This document shows, piece after piece, positions 1-8,537 of a DNA stretch of 64,000 nucleotides. Position 1 is the stretch's first letter, and every line of letters starts with the position of its first letter. The stretch is from an uncultured bacterium. Its GTDB lineage: Bacteria > Cloacimonadota > Cloacimonadia > Cloacimonadales > Cloacimonadaceae. The notes under the pieces were generated by a model. The model saw only the letters and a program-made list of their open reading frames with translations, did no database searches and was not told the DNA's origin. The stretch spans positions 40,858 through 104,857 of the forward strand of contig CALDSN010000098.1 in the NCBI GenBank assembly GCA_937924555.1, given 5' to 3'. Made by a program: the position numbers and the translations under genes.

Positions 1-1756
1 GACCTACGGACGCAAAGGCGAAGAAGTTGTGCAGATGAACCTGAATGCTGTGGACAAAGTGAATGAAGCTTTGGTACAGATTGAGATTCCTGCCACTCTG
101 CCCGCATGCAATATGCCTATGAAGAAGCTCGTGCCGGACGGAATGGATGACTTCACCAATCAGGTTATCGAGCCGATAATGCGTGAAATGGGCGACCAGA
201 TTAAGGTCAGCGAAATGACCTTAGATGGCTATGTTCCTACCGGAACAGCTAAACTGGAAAAACGCCAGGTTGCTCCCGCAGTGCCACACTGGATTGCCGA
301 GAACTGCATCCAATGTAACCAATGCTCCTTTGTATGCCCCCACGCTGCAATTCGCTCCAAGCTGATTAAAGAAGAGGATCTGGCGGATAAGCCGGCAAGC
401 TTCAATACTTTAAAAGCAACCGGAGCCGAGGGATACCAGTATAAGATTCAGGTTTACATCGATGACTGCCAAAGCTGCCGTGTATGCGTGAACGAATGCC
501 CTAAAGCTGCCTTGGTGATGAAGCCCATCGAAGAAGAACGCAGCGTTGGCGAACAGATAAACTATGAATATTTCGATGCTCTGCCCAACGATGTGATGGC
601 AAACTTCAAGGAAGGCACAGTTAAGGGTAGCCAGTTCAAGCAGCCCTTACTGGAGTTCTCCGGTGCCTGCGCAGGTTGCGGTGAAACACCATATATCAAG
701 CTGCTTACCCAGCTTTTTGGCGACCGCATGATAATTGCCAATGCCACAGGTTGCTCCTCCATTTGGGGCGGCACCTTCCCCACAACTCCATATTGCAAGA
801 ACAAGGATGGCAAAGGTCCCGCCTGGGCAAACAGCCTCTTTGAAGATAATGCGGAGTATGGCTACGGAATGCGTCTCGCAGTGCGTTCGCATCGTAAGCT
901 ACTCAAGCTTGCCCTGCAACACCTGATGGAAAAGAATATCGATTCTGCACTTAAGGAAGCAATCGGTGCCCGCCTTGAAGCCTGGGATGCCGTGGATGCC
1001 CCTGCCAAAGAAAATGCAGCCAAGATAAAAGCCATGCTGCCCAAAGCCATGGAAACCGCCTGCGAAGGTTGTGCCAAGCTGATGCGCCGTGCCATAGAAC
1101 TGCAGGATTACCTTATCGAGAAGTCCATCTGGGCTATCGGTGGTGACGGTTGGGCTTATGATATCGGTTACGGCGGACTTGACCACGTGATGGCTTCCAA
1201 TCACAATATGAATGTGTTTGTGCTGGATACCGAGGTCTATTCCAACACCGGCGGTCAGGCATCCAAATCCACCCCTATGGGCTCAATTGCTCGCTTTGCC
1301 GAATCCGGAAAGAGCACCAGCAAGAAAGACCTGGGGATGATGATGATGAGCTATGGCTATGTGTATGTTGCCTCCATTGCCATGGGTGCAAACAAGAATC
1401 AGGCTATTCAGGCAATCCAGGAAGCAGAAGCTTACCCCGGTCCCGCTATTATTCTTGCTTATGCTCCTTGCATCAACCATGGCATAGATATGTCCATGAG
1501 CCAGAAGCATGAGAAGCTGGCGGTGGATGCAGGTTATTGGTTACTGTATCGTTACAACCCGCTCAACAAACTTCAGGGCAAGAACCCCTTCACTCTGGAT
1601 AGCAAAGAGCCTACCGTGAACGTGCAGGAGTTCCTGAATGCCGAGAAGCGTTATTCCGGCTTGAAGAACATCTTCCCGGATAGAGCCACCGAGCTTAATG
1701 AAGTTGCCGGCGTGTTCTTTAAGGAAAGGTACGAAGCTTACAAGAAGCTAACCTAA
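1..1756 (+). CDS. nifJ: Pyruvate:ferredoxin (flavodoxin) oxidoreductase, C-terminal part (5' truncated by window)
   Basis: The frame is open from base 2 with no start, so the gene begins upstream. This is the C-terminal half of single-chain PFOR, which oxidises pyruvate and CoA to acetyl-CoA and CO2 and reduces ferredoxin. The opening residues (YGRKGEEVVQMN) match the family's domain just before the ferredoxin part. Two 4Fe-4S motifs follow (CIQCNQCSFVCP and CQSCRVCVNECP). Then comes the thiamine-pyrophosphate domain with GACAGCGETPY, GCSSIWGGTFP and GGDGWAYDIGYGG, and further cluster cysteines (CEGC, APCINHG). The 3' end is intact and followed by a terminator. The call is firm. It marks an anaerobic fermenter. 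Confidence 0.97.
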   Translation, partial: TYGRKGEEVVQMNLNAVDKVNEALVQIEIPATLPACNMPMKKLVPDGMDDFTNQVIEPIMREMGDQIKVSEMTLDGYVPTGTAKLEKRQVAPAVPHWIAENCIQCNQCSFVCPHAAIRSKLIKEEDLADKPASFNTLKATGAEGYQYKIQVYIDDCQSCRVCVNECPKAALVMKPIEEERSVGEQINYEYFDALPNDVMANFKEGTVKGSQFKQPLLEFSGACAGCGETPYIKLLTQLFGDRMIIANATGCSSIWGGTFPTTPYCKNKDGKGPAWANSLFEDNAEYGYGMRLAVRSHRKLLKLALQHLMEKNIDSALKEAIGARLEAWDAVDAPAKENAAKIKAMLPKAMETACEGCAKLMRRAIELQDYLIEKSIWAIGGDGWAYDIGYGGLDHVMASNHNMNVFVLDTEVYSNTGGQASKSTPMGSIARFAESGKSTSKKDLGMMMMSYGYVYVASIAMGANKNQAIQAIQEAEAYPGPAIILAYAPCINHGIDMSMSQKHEKLAVDAGYWLLYRYNPLNKLQGKNPFTLDSKEPTVNVQEFLNAEKRYSGLKNIFPDRATELNEVAGVFFKERYEAYKKLT

Positions 1757-1776
1757 GCTAATAAGTATATACAAAG

Positions 1777-1806
1777 AAAGGCGGAACCAAACGGCTCCGC
1801 CTTTTC
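1777..1806. terminator. Bidirectional intrinsic terminator between nifJ and rfbB
   Basis: A 12-bp stem (AAAGGCGGAACC / GGCTCCGCCTTT, one G-T pair) closes an AAAC loop and is followed by a T-rich stretch on the + strand and preceded by A-rich sequence. It lies between two convergent genes and can serve both strands. Confidence 0.85.
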
Positions 1807-1824
1807 TGTTTAAAGCTGTATATT

Positions 1825-2895
1825 TTAGCCCAGTCCCAGCCGTTCCTGGCGATAACTGTTGTCCTGGATGTGCTGCCACCACTCACGGTTCTCAAGATAC
1901 CACTCCACAGTCTTGCGGATGCCTTGGGTAAAGGAAACGCTTGCTTCCCAGCCCAAGTCATGCTTAATCTTGGAAGCATCAATGGCATAGCGTAGGTCGT
2001 GCCCCGGTCTATCCGCCACATACTGTATCAGTTCACGGTAGCTGCCCAAGGTTGAGGAAGGCTGCAACTCGTCTAGGTGATCACAGATTTGATGCACGAT
2101 TTGGATGTTCTGCATCTCGCAGTTACCGCCAATGTTGTAGGTTTCTCCGGCTTTACCGCGAGTAATTACCGCCTCTATGGCACGGCAATGATCGTCCACA
2201 TACAGCCAATCGCGTACATTAAGTCCCTTGCCATACACAGGCAGAGCTTTATGCGCCAGGCAGTTGATTATCATCAAAGGGATAAGCTTCTCAGGGAACT
2301 GGTATGCCCCATAGTTATTACTGCAATTGGAGATGGATACCGGCAAGCCAAAAGTGCGATGCCAGGCACGCACCAAGTGGTCGGAACCTGCCTTGGAGGC
2401 AGAGTATGGTGAGGAAGGGTCATAGGGTGTGCTTTCCGTGAAGGCACCGCTAATGCCCAAAGAGCCGAACACCTCATCTGTTGATACATGATGGAAGCGA
2501 AAGCCCTGCTTGTCTGCTTCACTCAGGCTTCTATAATACTTCAGTGATGCTTCCAGCAGCGAGGCAGTGCCAACAAGATTGGTGTTTATGAACTGCATGG
2601 GAGCGTCGATGGAACGGTCAACGTGCGACTCCGCAGCAAAGTTGATGATTGTATCCGGCTGGAAGCTTTCCAGTAAAGCAGCTATTTGTGCCGTGTCGCA
2701 TATATCCGCTTGGACAAAGAAATACCTGCTTTCACCATAGCGGGATTCAATATCACGCAAGCTTTCTCTGTTCCCGGCGTAGGTGAGTTTATCGATATTC
2801 AGCAACTTCCCGGAAAAGGCAGGATTGCCAAAAAGGAAGTGGATAAAGTTAGCCCCAATAAAGCCTGCACCACCCGTGAGGACTACATTTTGCAT
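1825..2895 (-). CDS. rfbB: dTDP-glucose 4,6-dehydratase
   Basis: 356 residues, the usual length of RmlB/RfbB, an NAD-dependent extended short-chain dehydrogenase that converts dTDP-glucose to dTDP-4-keto-6-deoxyglucose. Seen: the nucleotide-binding GGAGFIG at residues 8-14, the catalytic T-D-E at about 139-141 and YxxxK at Tyr164/Lys168. It starts 5 bp after the parB stop and is the last gene of a minus-strand run with rsmG, parA and parB. Its pathway partner rfbA lies about 33 kb away in the glycan operon, and no rmlC or rmlD occurs in the window, so its product probably feeds the amino-sugar branch there (inference). Confidence 0.95.
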   Translation of the reverse strand: MQNVVLTGGAGFIGANFIHFLFGNPAFSGKLLNIDKLTYAGNRESLRDIESRYGESRYFFVQADICDTAQIAALLESFQPDTIINFAAESHVDRSIDAPMQFINTNLVGTASLLEASLKYYRSLSEADKQGFRFHHVSTDEVFGSLGISGAFTESTPYDPSSPYSASKAGSDHLVRAWHRTFGLPVSISNCSNNYGAYQFPEKLIPLMIINCLAHKALPVYGKGLNVRDWLYVDDHCRAIEAVITRGKAGETYNIGGNCEMQNIQIVHQICDHLDELQPSSTLGSYRELIQYVADRPGHDLRYAIDASKIKHDLGWEASVSFTQGIRKTVEWYLENREWWQHIQDNSYRQERLGLG

Positions 2896-2900
2896 GAAAC

Positions 2901-3749
2901 CTACTTCAATTTGCCAAGCAAGCTTTTAAGGTGCTCCAATTCCTGAGGGGTCTTGTACTCCAAGGTTATTTTGCCTTTGCCTTTATGCTCCCGCACGGTT
3001 GCCTTCACTCTGAACAGAGCACTCAATTCCTGCTCGAAGCTGCGAGTTAAGGCAGTACGTTTTGGGGTATCATCCTCTTGCTGTAGGGATTGAACATACA
3101 CCTTTGCCTTCTCTTCTGCTTGACGCACGGTTAGTTTATACTTCACAATGAACTCGGCAAAGCTTTGGCGATATTCCTCTTCCACAGCCAGCACGCAACG
3201 GGCATGCCCGGGGCTGAGTAACTCACCACCAACCATTCCCTGCACTTCCTTGGGAAGCTTGAGCAGGCGGATGCTATTGGTGATGGTGGCACGGTCTTTG
3301 CCCATCACCTGCGCTATCTGGGCATGAGTAAGCTGAAAGTCTTCCGCCAAGGCGTTGTAGGCAAGTGCTTCCTCCATGGGGTTAAGGTCTTCGCGCTGGA
3401 TGTTCTCAATTATCGCCAACTGCAATTGCTCTTTCTTGCTTACGCTGCGGATAACCACGGGAACCATGTCCAAGCCGGCAAGTTTGGCAGCTTCCAAACG
3501 CCTCTCACCTGCGATAAGCTCGTATTGAGTGGCACTGGTCTTGGTAACTATCAGGGGTTGGATAATCCCGTTTTCTTTAATCGATTCGCTCAGTTCAGCC
3601 AAGCGTTGGGGGTCAAATGTCTTGCGCGGTTGATAGCTGTTGGGTTGAATTTGCCCAATGGGCAGAGTGCCTATCCCCAATTGGGGGCTGTTGTTACTAT
3701 CCCGCTCCGGTATCAGAGCTGATAAGCCGCGTCCAAGGCGTTCATTCAT
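2901..3749 (-). CDS. parB: Chromosome partitioning protein ParB (Spo0J family)
   Basis: 282 residues. The N-terminal ParB/sulfiredoxin-fold CTPase domain carries the GERR box at residues 81-84 (GERRLEAAKLAG). The central DNA-binding helix-turn-helix lies at about 141-166 (HAQIAQVMGKDRATITNSI), and a short C-terminal dimerisation region ends the protein. ParB loads at parS sites and spreads as a CTP-dependent clamp. It lies 10 bp downstream of parA. The order rsmG-parA-parB is the classic near-origin arrangement. I did not find a parS-like palindrome (TGTTTCACGTGAAACA type) by eye, nor dnaA. Confidence 0.95.
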   Translation of the reverse strand: MNERLGRGLSALIPERDSNNSPQLGIGTLPIGQIQPNSYQPRKTFDPQRLAELSESIKENGIIQPLIVTKTSATQYELIAGERRLEAAKLAGLDMVPVVIRSVSKKEQLQLAIIENIQREDLNPMEEALAYNALAEDFQLTHAQIAQVMGKDRATITNSIRLLKLPKEVQGMVGGELLSPGHARCVLAVEEEYRQSFAEFIVKYKLTVRQAEEKAKVYVQSLQQEDDTPKRTALTRSFEQELSALFRVKATVREHKGKGKITLEYKTPQELEHLKSLLGKLK

Positions 3750-3759
3750 TGCGTTTTCC

Positions 3760-4524
3760 TTACTTGCTGCGTTCTATAACTTCGTTGGCAAGGTTCAGGT
3801 AGCTCATCGCTCCCGGAGACCGAATATCATACAAAAAGATAGGCTTGCCAAAGCTTGGGGCTTCAGTGAGCTTTATGTTACGGGGAATAACCGAGCGGAA
3901 CACCTTTTCCCTGAAGTAACGGTGCACTTCTTTGGCAACCTGCATGGATAGGTTCACTCGTTTATCGAACATGGTGAGAAGTATTCCCAAGATTCCCAGA
4001 TTGGGGTTTAGATTCTTTTGAATAAGCCGTATGGTAGTGAGAAGCTGGCTTACCCCTTCCAGGGCATAGTACTCACACTGAATGGGCACCAACACATCTG
4101 TGCTGGCAGTCATGGCATTCACCGTAAGCAAGCCCAAAGAGGGCGGGCAATCTATCAGGATGAACTCATAGTCGTTCAAAATGGGCTGCAAGGCTTCCTT
4201 CAGCTTGTGCTCACGGGCAAACTCGTGCACCAGTTCTATCTCCGCTCCGGTAAGATTTATGTTTCCCGGAACGCAGAAAAGGTTCTCGGTATTGGTCGGC
4301 ATAATCGTATTGGCTATTGGCACTTTGCCGATGAGGGCATCATACACCTGCAATTCCAGCTTTTCTTTATCTATCCCCACCCCGCTGGAGGCATTACCCT
4401 GCGGATCAAAGTCTATCAGCAGAGTCTTTTTCTCCAACACTGCCAAAGCAGCAGCGAGGTTCACGGCGGTGGTGGTTTTCCCCACTCCGCCTTTTTGGTT
4501 AACTATGGTAATTACTTTTGCCAT
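3760..4524 (-). CDS. parA: Chromosome partitioning ATPase ParA (Soj family)
   Basis: 254 residues, typical of chromosomal ParA/Soj. The deviant Walker A motif [10 protein letters not shown] begins at residue 11. The switch region ([11 protein letters not shown]) and the Walker B-like LIDCPPSLG are intact. There is no N-terminal HTH extension, which favours the chromosomal type over plasmid P1-type ParA. It binds DNA non-specifically as an ATP dimer and is released by ParB. Transcribed between rsmG and parB. Confidence 0.96.
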   Translation of the reverse strand: MAKVITIVNQKGGVGKTTTAVNLAAALAVLEKKTLLIDFDPQGNASSGVGIDKEKLELQVYDALIGKVPIANTIMPTNTENLFCVPGNINLTGAEIELVHEFAREHKLKEALQPILNDYEFILIDCPPSLGLLTVNAMTASTDVLVPIQCEYYALEGVSQLLTTIRLIQKNLNPNLGILGILLTMFDKRVNLSMQVAKEVHRYFREKVFRSVIPRNIKLTEAPSFGKPIFLYDIRSPGAMSYLNLANEVIERSK

Positions 4525-4550
4525 ATATGTCCTTATCTTTCTGTCTCAGT

Positions 4551-5192
4551 TCAGCGCATCATCAGGTCACGCTGTTTAATTGCCACAATCCTGCGCAGTC
4601 CCAGGTCTGCATCGGTCTTTTCCCACAGGATCTCATGTTTCAGGTTCTCGATATCGGTCAGTTTCTGGGATTTGTAGAACACCAGCAGTCCCGATGGCTT
4701 AAGCAGTCTGCGTAGCGGTGCCAAATATCTTTCTTCCAAAGCCACTGCTCTGCTTACGATGATATCATAGCTGGGGCGACCTGCCAAAAAGGCATAGTCT
4801 TCCACCCTGGCGCATACTACAGAAGTGTCATTCAAGGATAGTGCTTCGCTGAATTCCTGCACGGCATGGGTCTTTTTTTGCACGGAATCCAGCATCACCA
4901 TGGTGCAATCCGGAACCACCAACTTCAATGGTATTCCCGGGATTCCACCCCCTGAACCGAAGTCCAGCACTGTCTTATCACTCAAATCCAAACATTCCAG
5001 AGCAAGCAGGCTGTCAAGGAAATGCTGCACCCAATATTTCTCTGCAGGGAGGTTGCGGGATACCAGATTAATCATTCGGTTGGCAGAGGACAAAAGCTGA
5101 AAATAGTGCTCAAATCGTCCCATCAACTGGGCTGGGTTGCTAAAGCCTCGTTCCGTGATATATTCTTCAAAGCGTTTCTTGGGTTCGGTCAT
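4551..5192 (-). CDS. rsmG: 16S rRNA (guanine527-N7)-methyltransferase RsmG (GidB)
   Basis: 213 residues. A class I SAM-dependent fold with motif I VLDFGSGGGIPGIP at about residues 75-88, the DSVQKKTHAVQEF segment typical of RsmG (MLDSxxKK) and the ARVEDY/ISRAVA motif. It methylates N7 of G527 of 16S rRNA. The start overlaps the stop of the upstream repeat-protein gene by ATGA, so the two are probably translationally coupled, an odd pairing of an exported protein with a ribosome-modification enzyme. Confidence 0.95.
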   Translation of the reverse strand: MTEPKKRFEEYITERGFSNPAQLMGRFEHYFQLLSSANRMINLVSRNLPAEKYWVQHFLDSLLALECLDLSDKTVLDFGSGGGIPGIPLKLVVPDCTMVMLDSVQKKTHAVQEFSEALSLNDTSVVCARVEDYAFLAGRPSYDIIVSRAVALEERYLAPLRRLLKPSGLLVFYKSQKLTDIENLKHEILWEKTDADLGLRRIVAIKQRDLMMR

Positions 5193-7720
5193 GGTGTTTC
5201 CTCCGGAAGGTTGCGGATGAGTGCTTGCACCAGAAATGATTCATCCTTGTTCATGGTCTTAAGCGCAGCCAAAGCTTGCTTGCTACCGATTTGGCGCAAA
5301 GATCTTGCTGCGATATAGCGATATCTCTCGCTGGGGTGAAAGGCATATTGACTGATGGTTTGGATGCTCTCCTCGCTATTGATGCTTCCCAATAGTGAAA
5401 TGCAGGAGGTGATATACCTCTTTGCCGCCAAATGCTTGCGGATAGGCACGATAAGGGTGCTGTCTCCAACCCCTGCAATCAGGCTCATTGCCATCTTGGC
5501 TTTTGTACTATCCGCATCTTCCACAAAGTCGAACAAGCGGCTTTTGAAGGCGGGAACCTCATCCAAAAACGCTTCCAAAGCACGATACTCCAGCCCCGAA
5601 TCTGTGCTAAGCTTATGCTCCACAATATAGGGCAAAGCTTCCTCACTACGCGCAGCCAAAACCTTGCGGGCTTCTTTAACCCTATTCACCGCAGAGCCAA
5701 CTTCCCACTCCGCTGCGGCGGCAAACACTTCGGCAATAGGCGCATCGGCAGCCACCAAGGGATCCATCTCTATTGCTTCCACCTTTTCCTGCACCTGCTC
5801 CGAGGTCTGGTCAATATCCCTGCCAATGCCGTATGAGCCTTTTTGCCATGTCTTGCCATCGGCTTTGGTGCTATCGGGATAGCTATCTTTTCCGCCCATA
5901 TCCAGGAACAGCCCAATGCTCCCCGTGGAGCGGGCAAAGGCACCATTGCCATAGTTCTGGGCTTCATTGCGTTCATAACGGTCATCTCCGTTCTTATCCA
6001 CGAAGATACCCACAGAGTTGCTAAGCCCCACCCCATTGCCACCTTGTATGGAATAGGCATCGTTGCCGCCATTGTCTATCAAGGCACCCACGCCCCAATC
6101 ATGCCCGGCACCTTGTCCCGGTCCGTGACGACTGTAATAGGTGTCGTTGCCGCCACCGTCATACAGGAAGCCGCAGGATAGATGTATCCCGGAGCCTTGG
6201 GGGTAGTAGATGGCATTATACACATCGTTGCCGCTTTCGTCTATCAGCACTCCTGTGGCATACCAATAGCCCACACCCTGGGCATAAACACCACCGAGAT
6301 ACTTGTCATTTCCTTTTTGGTCATAAACCAGTCCCAAACCTCCGGCAAAGTCCGAACGCATGCCAAAGCCCATTCCTTGCCCCATGCTGCGGTAATCATC
6401 CGGCATCAGAGGAGCATGGAAGTATTTACCTCCCAATTGGTAAACATCAGCCCCGGCATAATCCAACACGGCACCCACTCCCCGCACACTGCCCATGCCT
6501 TGTGCCATGGTTGTGGCAGTATAGGTGTCGTTCCCGCTGTAATCCACCAGCATGGCAATCCCTTGCATGGCAGCAGCTTGGGAGAACAATCCGCTTTTAT
6601 AGATATCCTCTCCGGCATAGTCCACATGCAGGTTAAAACCCAGCAGACTGCTGAAGGCATAATCATCGGTCAAATATGTGTCATCACCTTTGATGTCAAA
6701 GGACACCCCAAGCCCTGCCAAAGAGCAGAACATTGCGGTTGCTTTTGTGTTGCGAAACAAATCGTTTCCGCTGTAATCCACCAGCAAATAAGCAAGGTTC
6801 TTCCTTCCTGCTTGCAGGTTAAGCTCATAGATGTCGTTGCCCGCAGGCTCCAGCATCAAACAAACAGGTTTATCGGCATAGTCGTATTGGTCATAATAAT
6901 CCGCCATCACCGTGCCGATAACCATCAAGCCGTGCTTAGTGTTTTTCACTATTGGCTTACGGTTGGTGTACAGCAACTTTGCAGCACCGTTTTTCAGCAC
7001 CTGTGAGGCAGCCAGGTATTTGAGGGATGCATTCTGCAGGAACTCGTAGTTTATATCCTGAAATATCTCTTCCAAAGCCTCGGTAGAAAGGCTATCCGGC
7101 TTGGGAAGCTGCATTGCGGCAAGCAGTTCGTTATATTTTTCCCTGTCCTCTTCTTCAGCGAAGGCATTCAGGTAAAAAGCAGTGAGGCTATCCAGGCGGG
7201 CAGTGCCAATACCTGTGCGAATGGCGTTCATTTCACCGCTTAAGCCGTTTAACACCTGCTCCCAAAACTTAAAGATGTCCTTGGGTTTGCGCACCTTGGC
7301 TTCAAACATCTTTTCATAGGCATAATATGCTTCGGCATACACATCAATGGCATCGGGAGTGCCCCAGGCTATACCGGCAAAGTGGTTTAACTGCACAGCG
7401 GGGGACGAGCTGTCCATCCCGGCGCAAATGCCGCGTAAATCTCCCACTTGATTGATGCCGGCAAGCGGATTCTGCAACGCATTCATGTGCCATGCGCTCT
7501 TCTGCTTGCAAGAGAGATCCCAATCCTTTTCAAAACTGAGGGACTTGCTGCTCAAGCCTGCTTCTTTCAGCATGGCATCAAGCTGCATCGTGGTTGCTTC
7601 ACCCAGCACGGAATAGTCCGCAGATAAACTATCAAGCTCCGAAGCCATAGTGGTTTGGGCATATATTAGGGAACATACAAACAATGTAAGCAGAATGGTA
7701 AAAAAGCTTTTATGCAACAT
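5189..7720 (-). CDS. Exported protein with about twelve DxxGNDxY repeats and C-terminal HEAT-like region
   Basis: 843 residues from the ATG at 7720, chosen because AGAGG lies 5 nt upstream and a signal peptide follows at once (MLHKSFFTILLTLFVCSLIYAQ). An in-frame ATG 21 nt earlier lacks both. Residues about 25-285 form an alpha-rich N-terminal region. Residues about 287-615 hold roughly twelve units built on hydrophobic-D-x-x-G-N-D-x-Y, joined by glycine-rich QGxG...GxG linkers of about 20-25 residues, which suggests a beta-solenoid. The repeat only loosely resembles RTX (GGxGxDxL) and lacks its spacing. Residues about 640-843 look like HEAT helical repeats (RYRYIAARSLRQIGSKQAL). The repeat family is not one I can name, and function is unknown. 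It overlaps rsmG by 4 bp. Confidence 0.8.
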   Translation of the reverse strand: MLHKSFFTILLTLFVCSLIYAQTTMASELDSLSADYSVLGEATTMQLDAMLKEAGLSSKSLSFEKDWDLSCKQKSAWHMNALQNPLAGINQVGDLRGICAGMDSSSPAVQLNHFAGIAWGTPDAIDVYAEAYYAYEKMFEAKVRKPKDIFKFWEQVLNGLSGEMNAIRTGIGTARLDSLTAFYLNAFAEEEDREKYNELLAAMQLPKPDSLSTEALEEIFQDINYEFLQNASLKYLAASQVLKNGAAKLLYTNRKPIVKNTKHGLMVIGTVMADYYDQYDYADKPVCLMLEPAGNDIYELNLQAGRKNLAYLLVDYSGNDLFRNTKATAMFCSLAGLGVSFDIKGDDTYLTDDYAFSSLLGFNLHVDYAGEDIYKSGLFSQAAAMQGIAMLVDYSGNDTYTATTMAQGMGSVRGVGAVLDYAGADVYQLGGKYFHAPLMPDDYRSMGQGMGFGMRSDFAGGLGLVYDQKGNDKYLGGVYAQGVGYWYATGVLIDESGNDVYNAIYYPQGSGIHLSCGFLYDGGGNDTYYSRHGPGQGAGHDWGVGALIDNGGNDAYSIQGGNGVGLSNSVGIFVDKNGDDRYERNEAQNYGNGAFARSTGSIGLFLDMGGKDSYPDSTKADGKTWQKGSYGIGRDIDQTSEQVQEKVEAIEMDPLVAADAPIAEVFAAAAEWEVGSAVNRVKEARKVLAARSEEALPYIVEHKLSTDSGLEYRALEAFLDEVPAFKSRLFDFVEDADSTKAKMAMSLIAGVGDSTLIVPIRKHLAAKRYITSCISLLGSINSEESIQTISQYAFHPSERYRYIAARSLRQIGSKQALAALKTMNKDESFLVQALIRNLPEETP
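5875..6857 (-). repeat. Coding repeat array: about 12 DxxGNDxY units
   Basis: Units read, in order, EPAGNDIY, DYSGNDLF, DIKGDDTY, DYAGEDIY, DYSGNDTY, DYAGADVY, DQKGNDKY, DESGNDVY, DGGGNDTY, DNGGNDAY, DKNGDDRY and DMGGKDSY. Spacing is mostly 26-36 residues, with one longer linker before the seventh unit. The Asp-Gly-Asn-Asp pattern could bind a cation such as calcium (inference). Confidence 0.85.
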
Positions 7721-7738
7721 CTTAACCTCTTTGAGAGG

Positions 7739-7768
7739 CAAATATCTGTCATGGTATCAAATTGTCAA
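7739..7768 (-). promoter_or_regulatory. Possible sigma70-type promoter for the repeat-protein/rsmG/par run
   Basis: On the minus strand TTGACA (7768-7763) is followed 18 bp later by TATTTG (7744-7739). The -35 is perfect and the -10 weak (3 of 6). The implied leader would be only about 12 nt but still contains the ribosome-binding site. Tentative. Confidence 0.3.
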
Positions 7769-7873
7769 ATCCTTTCCCGTTTCTTATCCCGGTTTGTGCC
7801 ACCACAGGATTAATACGGGGTATCTGGGGTGCTGTCCCTAATTCCAACATCACTTCACCACCACATATTTCCG

Positions 7874-7918
7874 AGGTGATTCCCTCATCCCACCCGGGAG
7901 TCACGAGGGAGTCACCTA
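7874..7918. repeat. Dispersed palindromic element, family A, copy 1
   Basis: GGTGATTCCCTC (7875-7886) pairs with GAGGGAGTCACC (7905-7916) with one G-T pair, around a conserved centre ATCCCACCCGGGAGTCAC. Related copies lie at 21156-21217 and 56653-56696, all between genes. There is no T tract, so this is more like a REP-type element than a simple terminator. Confidence 0.8.
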
Positions 7919-8054
7919 AGAATGATGAGACATTTCTTGCATGAATGTTCGATATACGCAGGATGAAATTAAAAAAGAGGAAAAGAGGATAAGAGAGGGT
8001 TAAGCGGTAAACGTTAGACGTTAGACGCGCTGCGAACAATTAGCAACCATTCGA

Positions 8055-8191
8055 GTCCCAGCGGGACGGCATTTTAGATAGAAAAGGTGTATGAACTACA
8101 TATCCTCCCCCCTGAAAGTCCCATCGGGATGGCAAACTCACCCTCCCATATACCCCTCCAATTAATGATTAATATGCCATCCCGATGGGAC
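8055..8191. repeat. Three copies of a 17-bp repeat, two as an inverted pair
   Basis: GTCCCATCGGGATGGCA at 8118-8134 has an exact reverse complement at 8175-8191, separated by 40 bp. A third, diverged copy (GTCCCAGCGGGACGGCA) lies at 8055-8071. Each copy is itself almost palindromic (TCCCATCGGGA), so the cluster can form either three small hairpins or one long one. Confidence 0.75.
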
Positions 8192-8427
8192 ATGACATCG
8201 ATGCCACTTGTGAAGAGGCTAATAGGATAGCAGGTTAATAATGCAATGTAGGGGGCTTTCCCTGTGTGTTTGCCCAATGAATGCTAATGGAATAAACTAT
8301 ATCCTGCCGTTAAGTTCGGAGGGCGACATAGCATAGCGACGGGTTCGGAGCATTTGCGCAGCAATGCGCAGACCCTCGTAACGACACCCCATAAAGTGAA
8401 TAAGCCCCCTGTGGGCGACAGATATTA

Positions 8428-8459
8428 GCCCGGGGTGCAGCGATAGCGTAACCCCGGGT
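8428..8459. repeat. Short palindrome CCCGGGGT...ACCCCGGG
   Basis: An 8-bp GC-rich stem (8429-8436 with 8451-8458), extendable by one G-T pair, closes a 14-nt loop containing CGATAGCG. There is no T tract. It belongs to the palindrome cluster left of the exported-protein genes. Confidence 0.6.
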
Positions 8460-8490
8460 ATGGATTGCTGAACCCTTAACAAAATAGATA

Positions 8491-8537
8491 CCCCCCCCCT
8501 CCAAGGGCGGATTCTATCCGCCCTTGGAGGGGGGGGG
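8491..8537. repeat. Perfect 21-bp hairpin with C9/G9 arms
   Basis: Bases 8491-8511 and 8517-8537 are exact reverse complements around the 5-nt loop TTCTA. The outer end is nine C paired with nine G; the inner arm is TCCAAGGGCGGA. It has no T tract on either strand, so it is not a typical terminator. It is unusually stable and length-variable tracts are expected. Confidence 0.85.

Noticed and set aside
2901..5192. Replication origin at rsmG-parAB
   Set aside because: Gene order is suggestive, but no dnaA gene, DnaA-box cluster or parS palindrome was found by eye.
5875..6857. RTX (hemolysin-type calcium-binding) repeats
   Set aside because: The units lack the GGxGxDxLx nonapeptide and its tight 9-residue period; spacing here is mostly 26-36 residues.
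6182..7006. 274-codon open frame on the + strand opposite the DxxGNDxY repeats
   Set aside because: It mirrors the repeat-protein gene, has no signal for translation, and its composition follows the antisense of regular G/D/Y codons.
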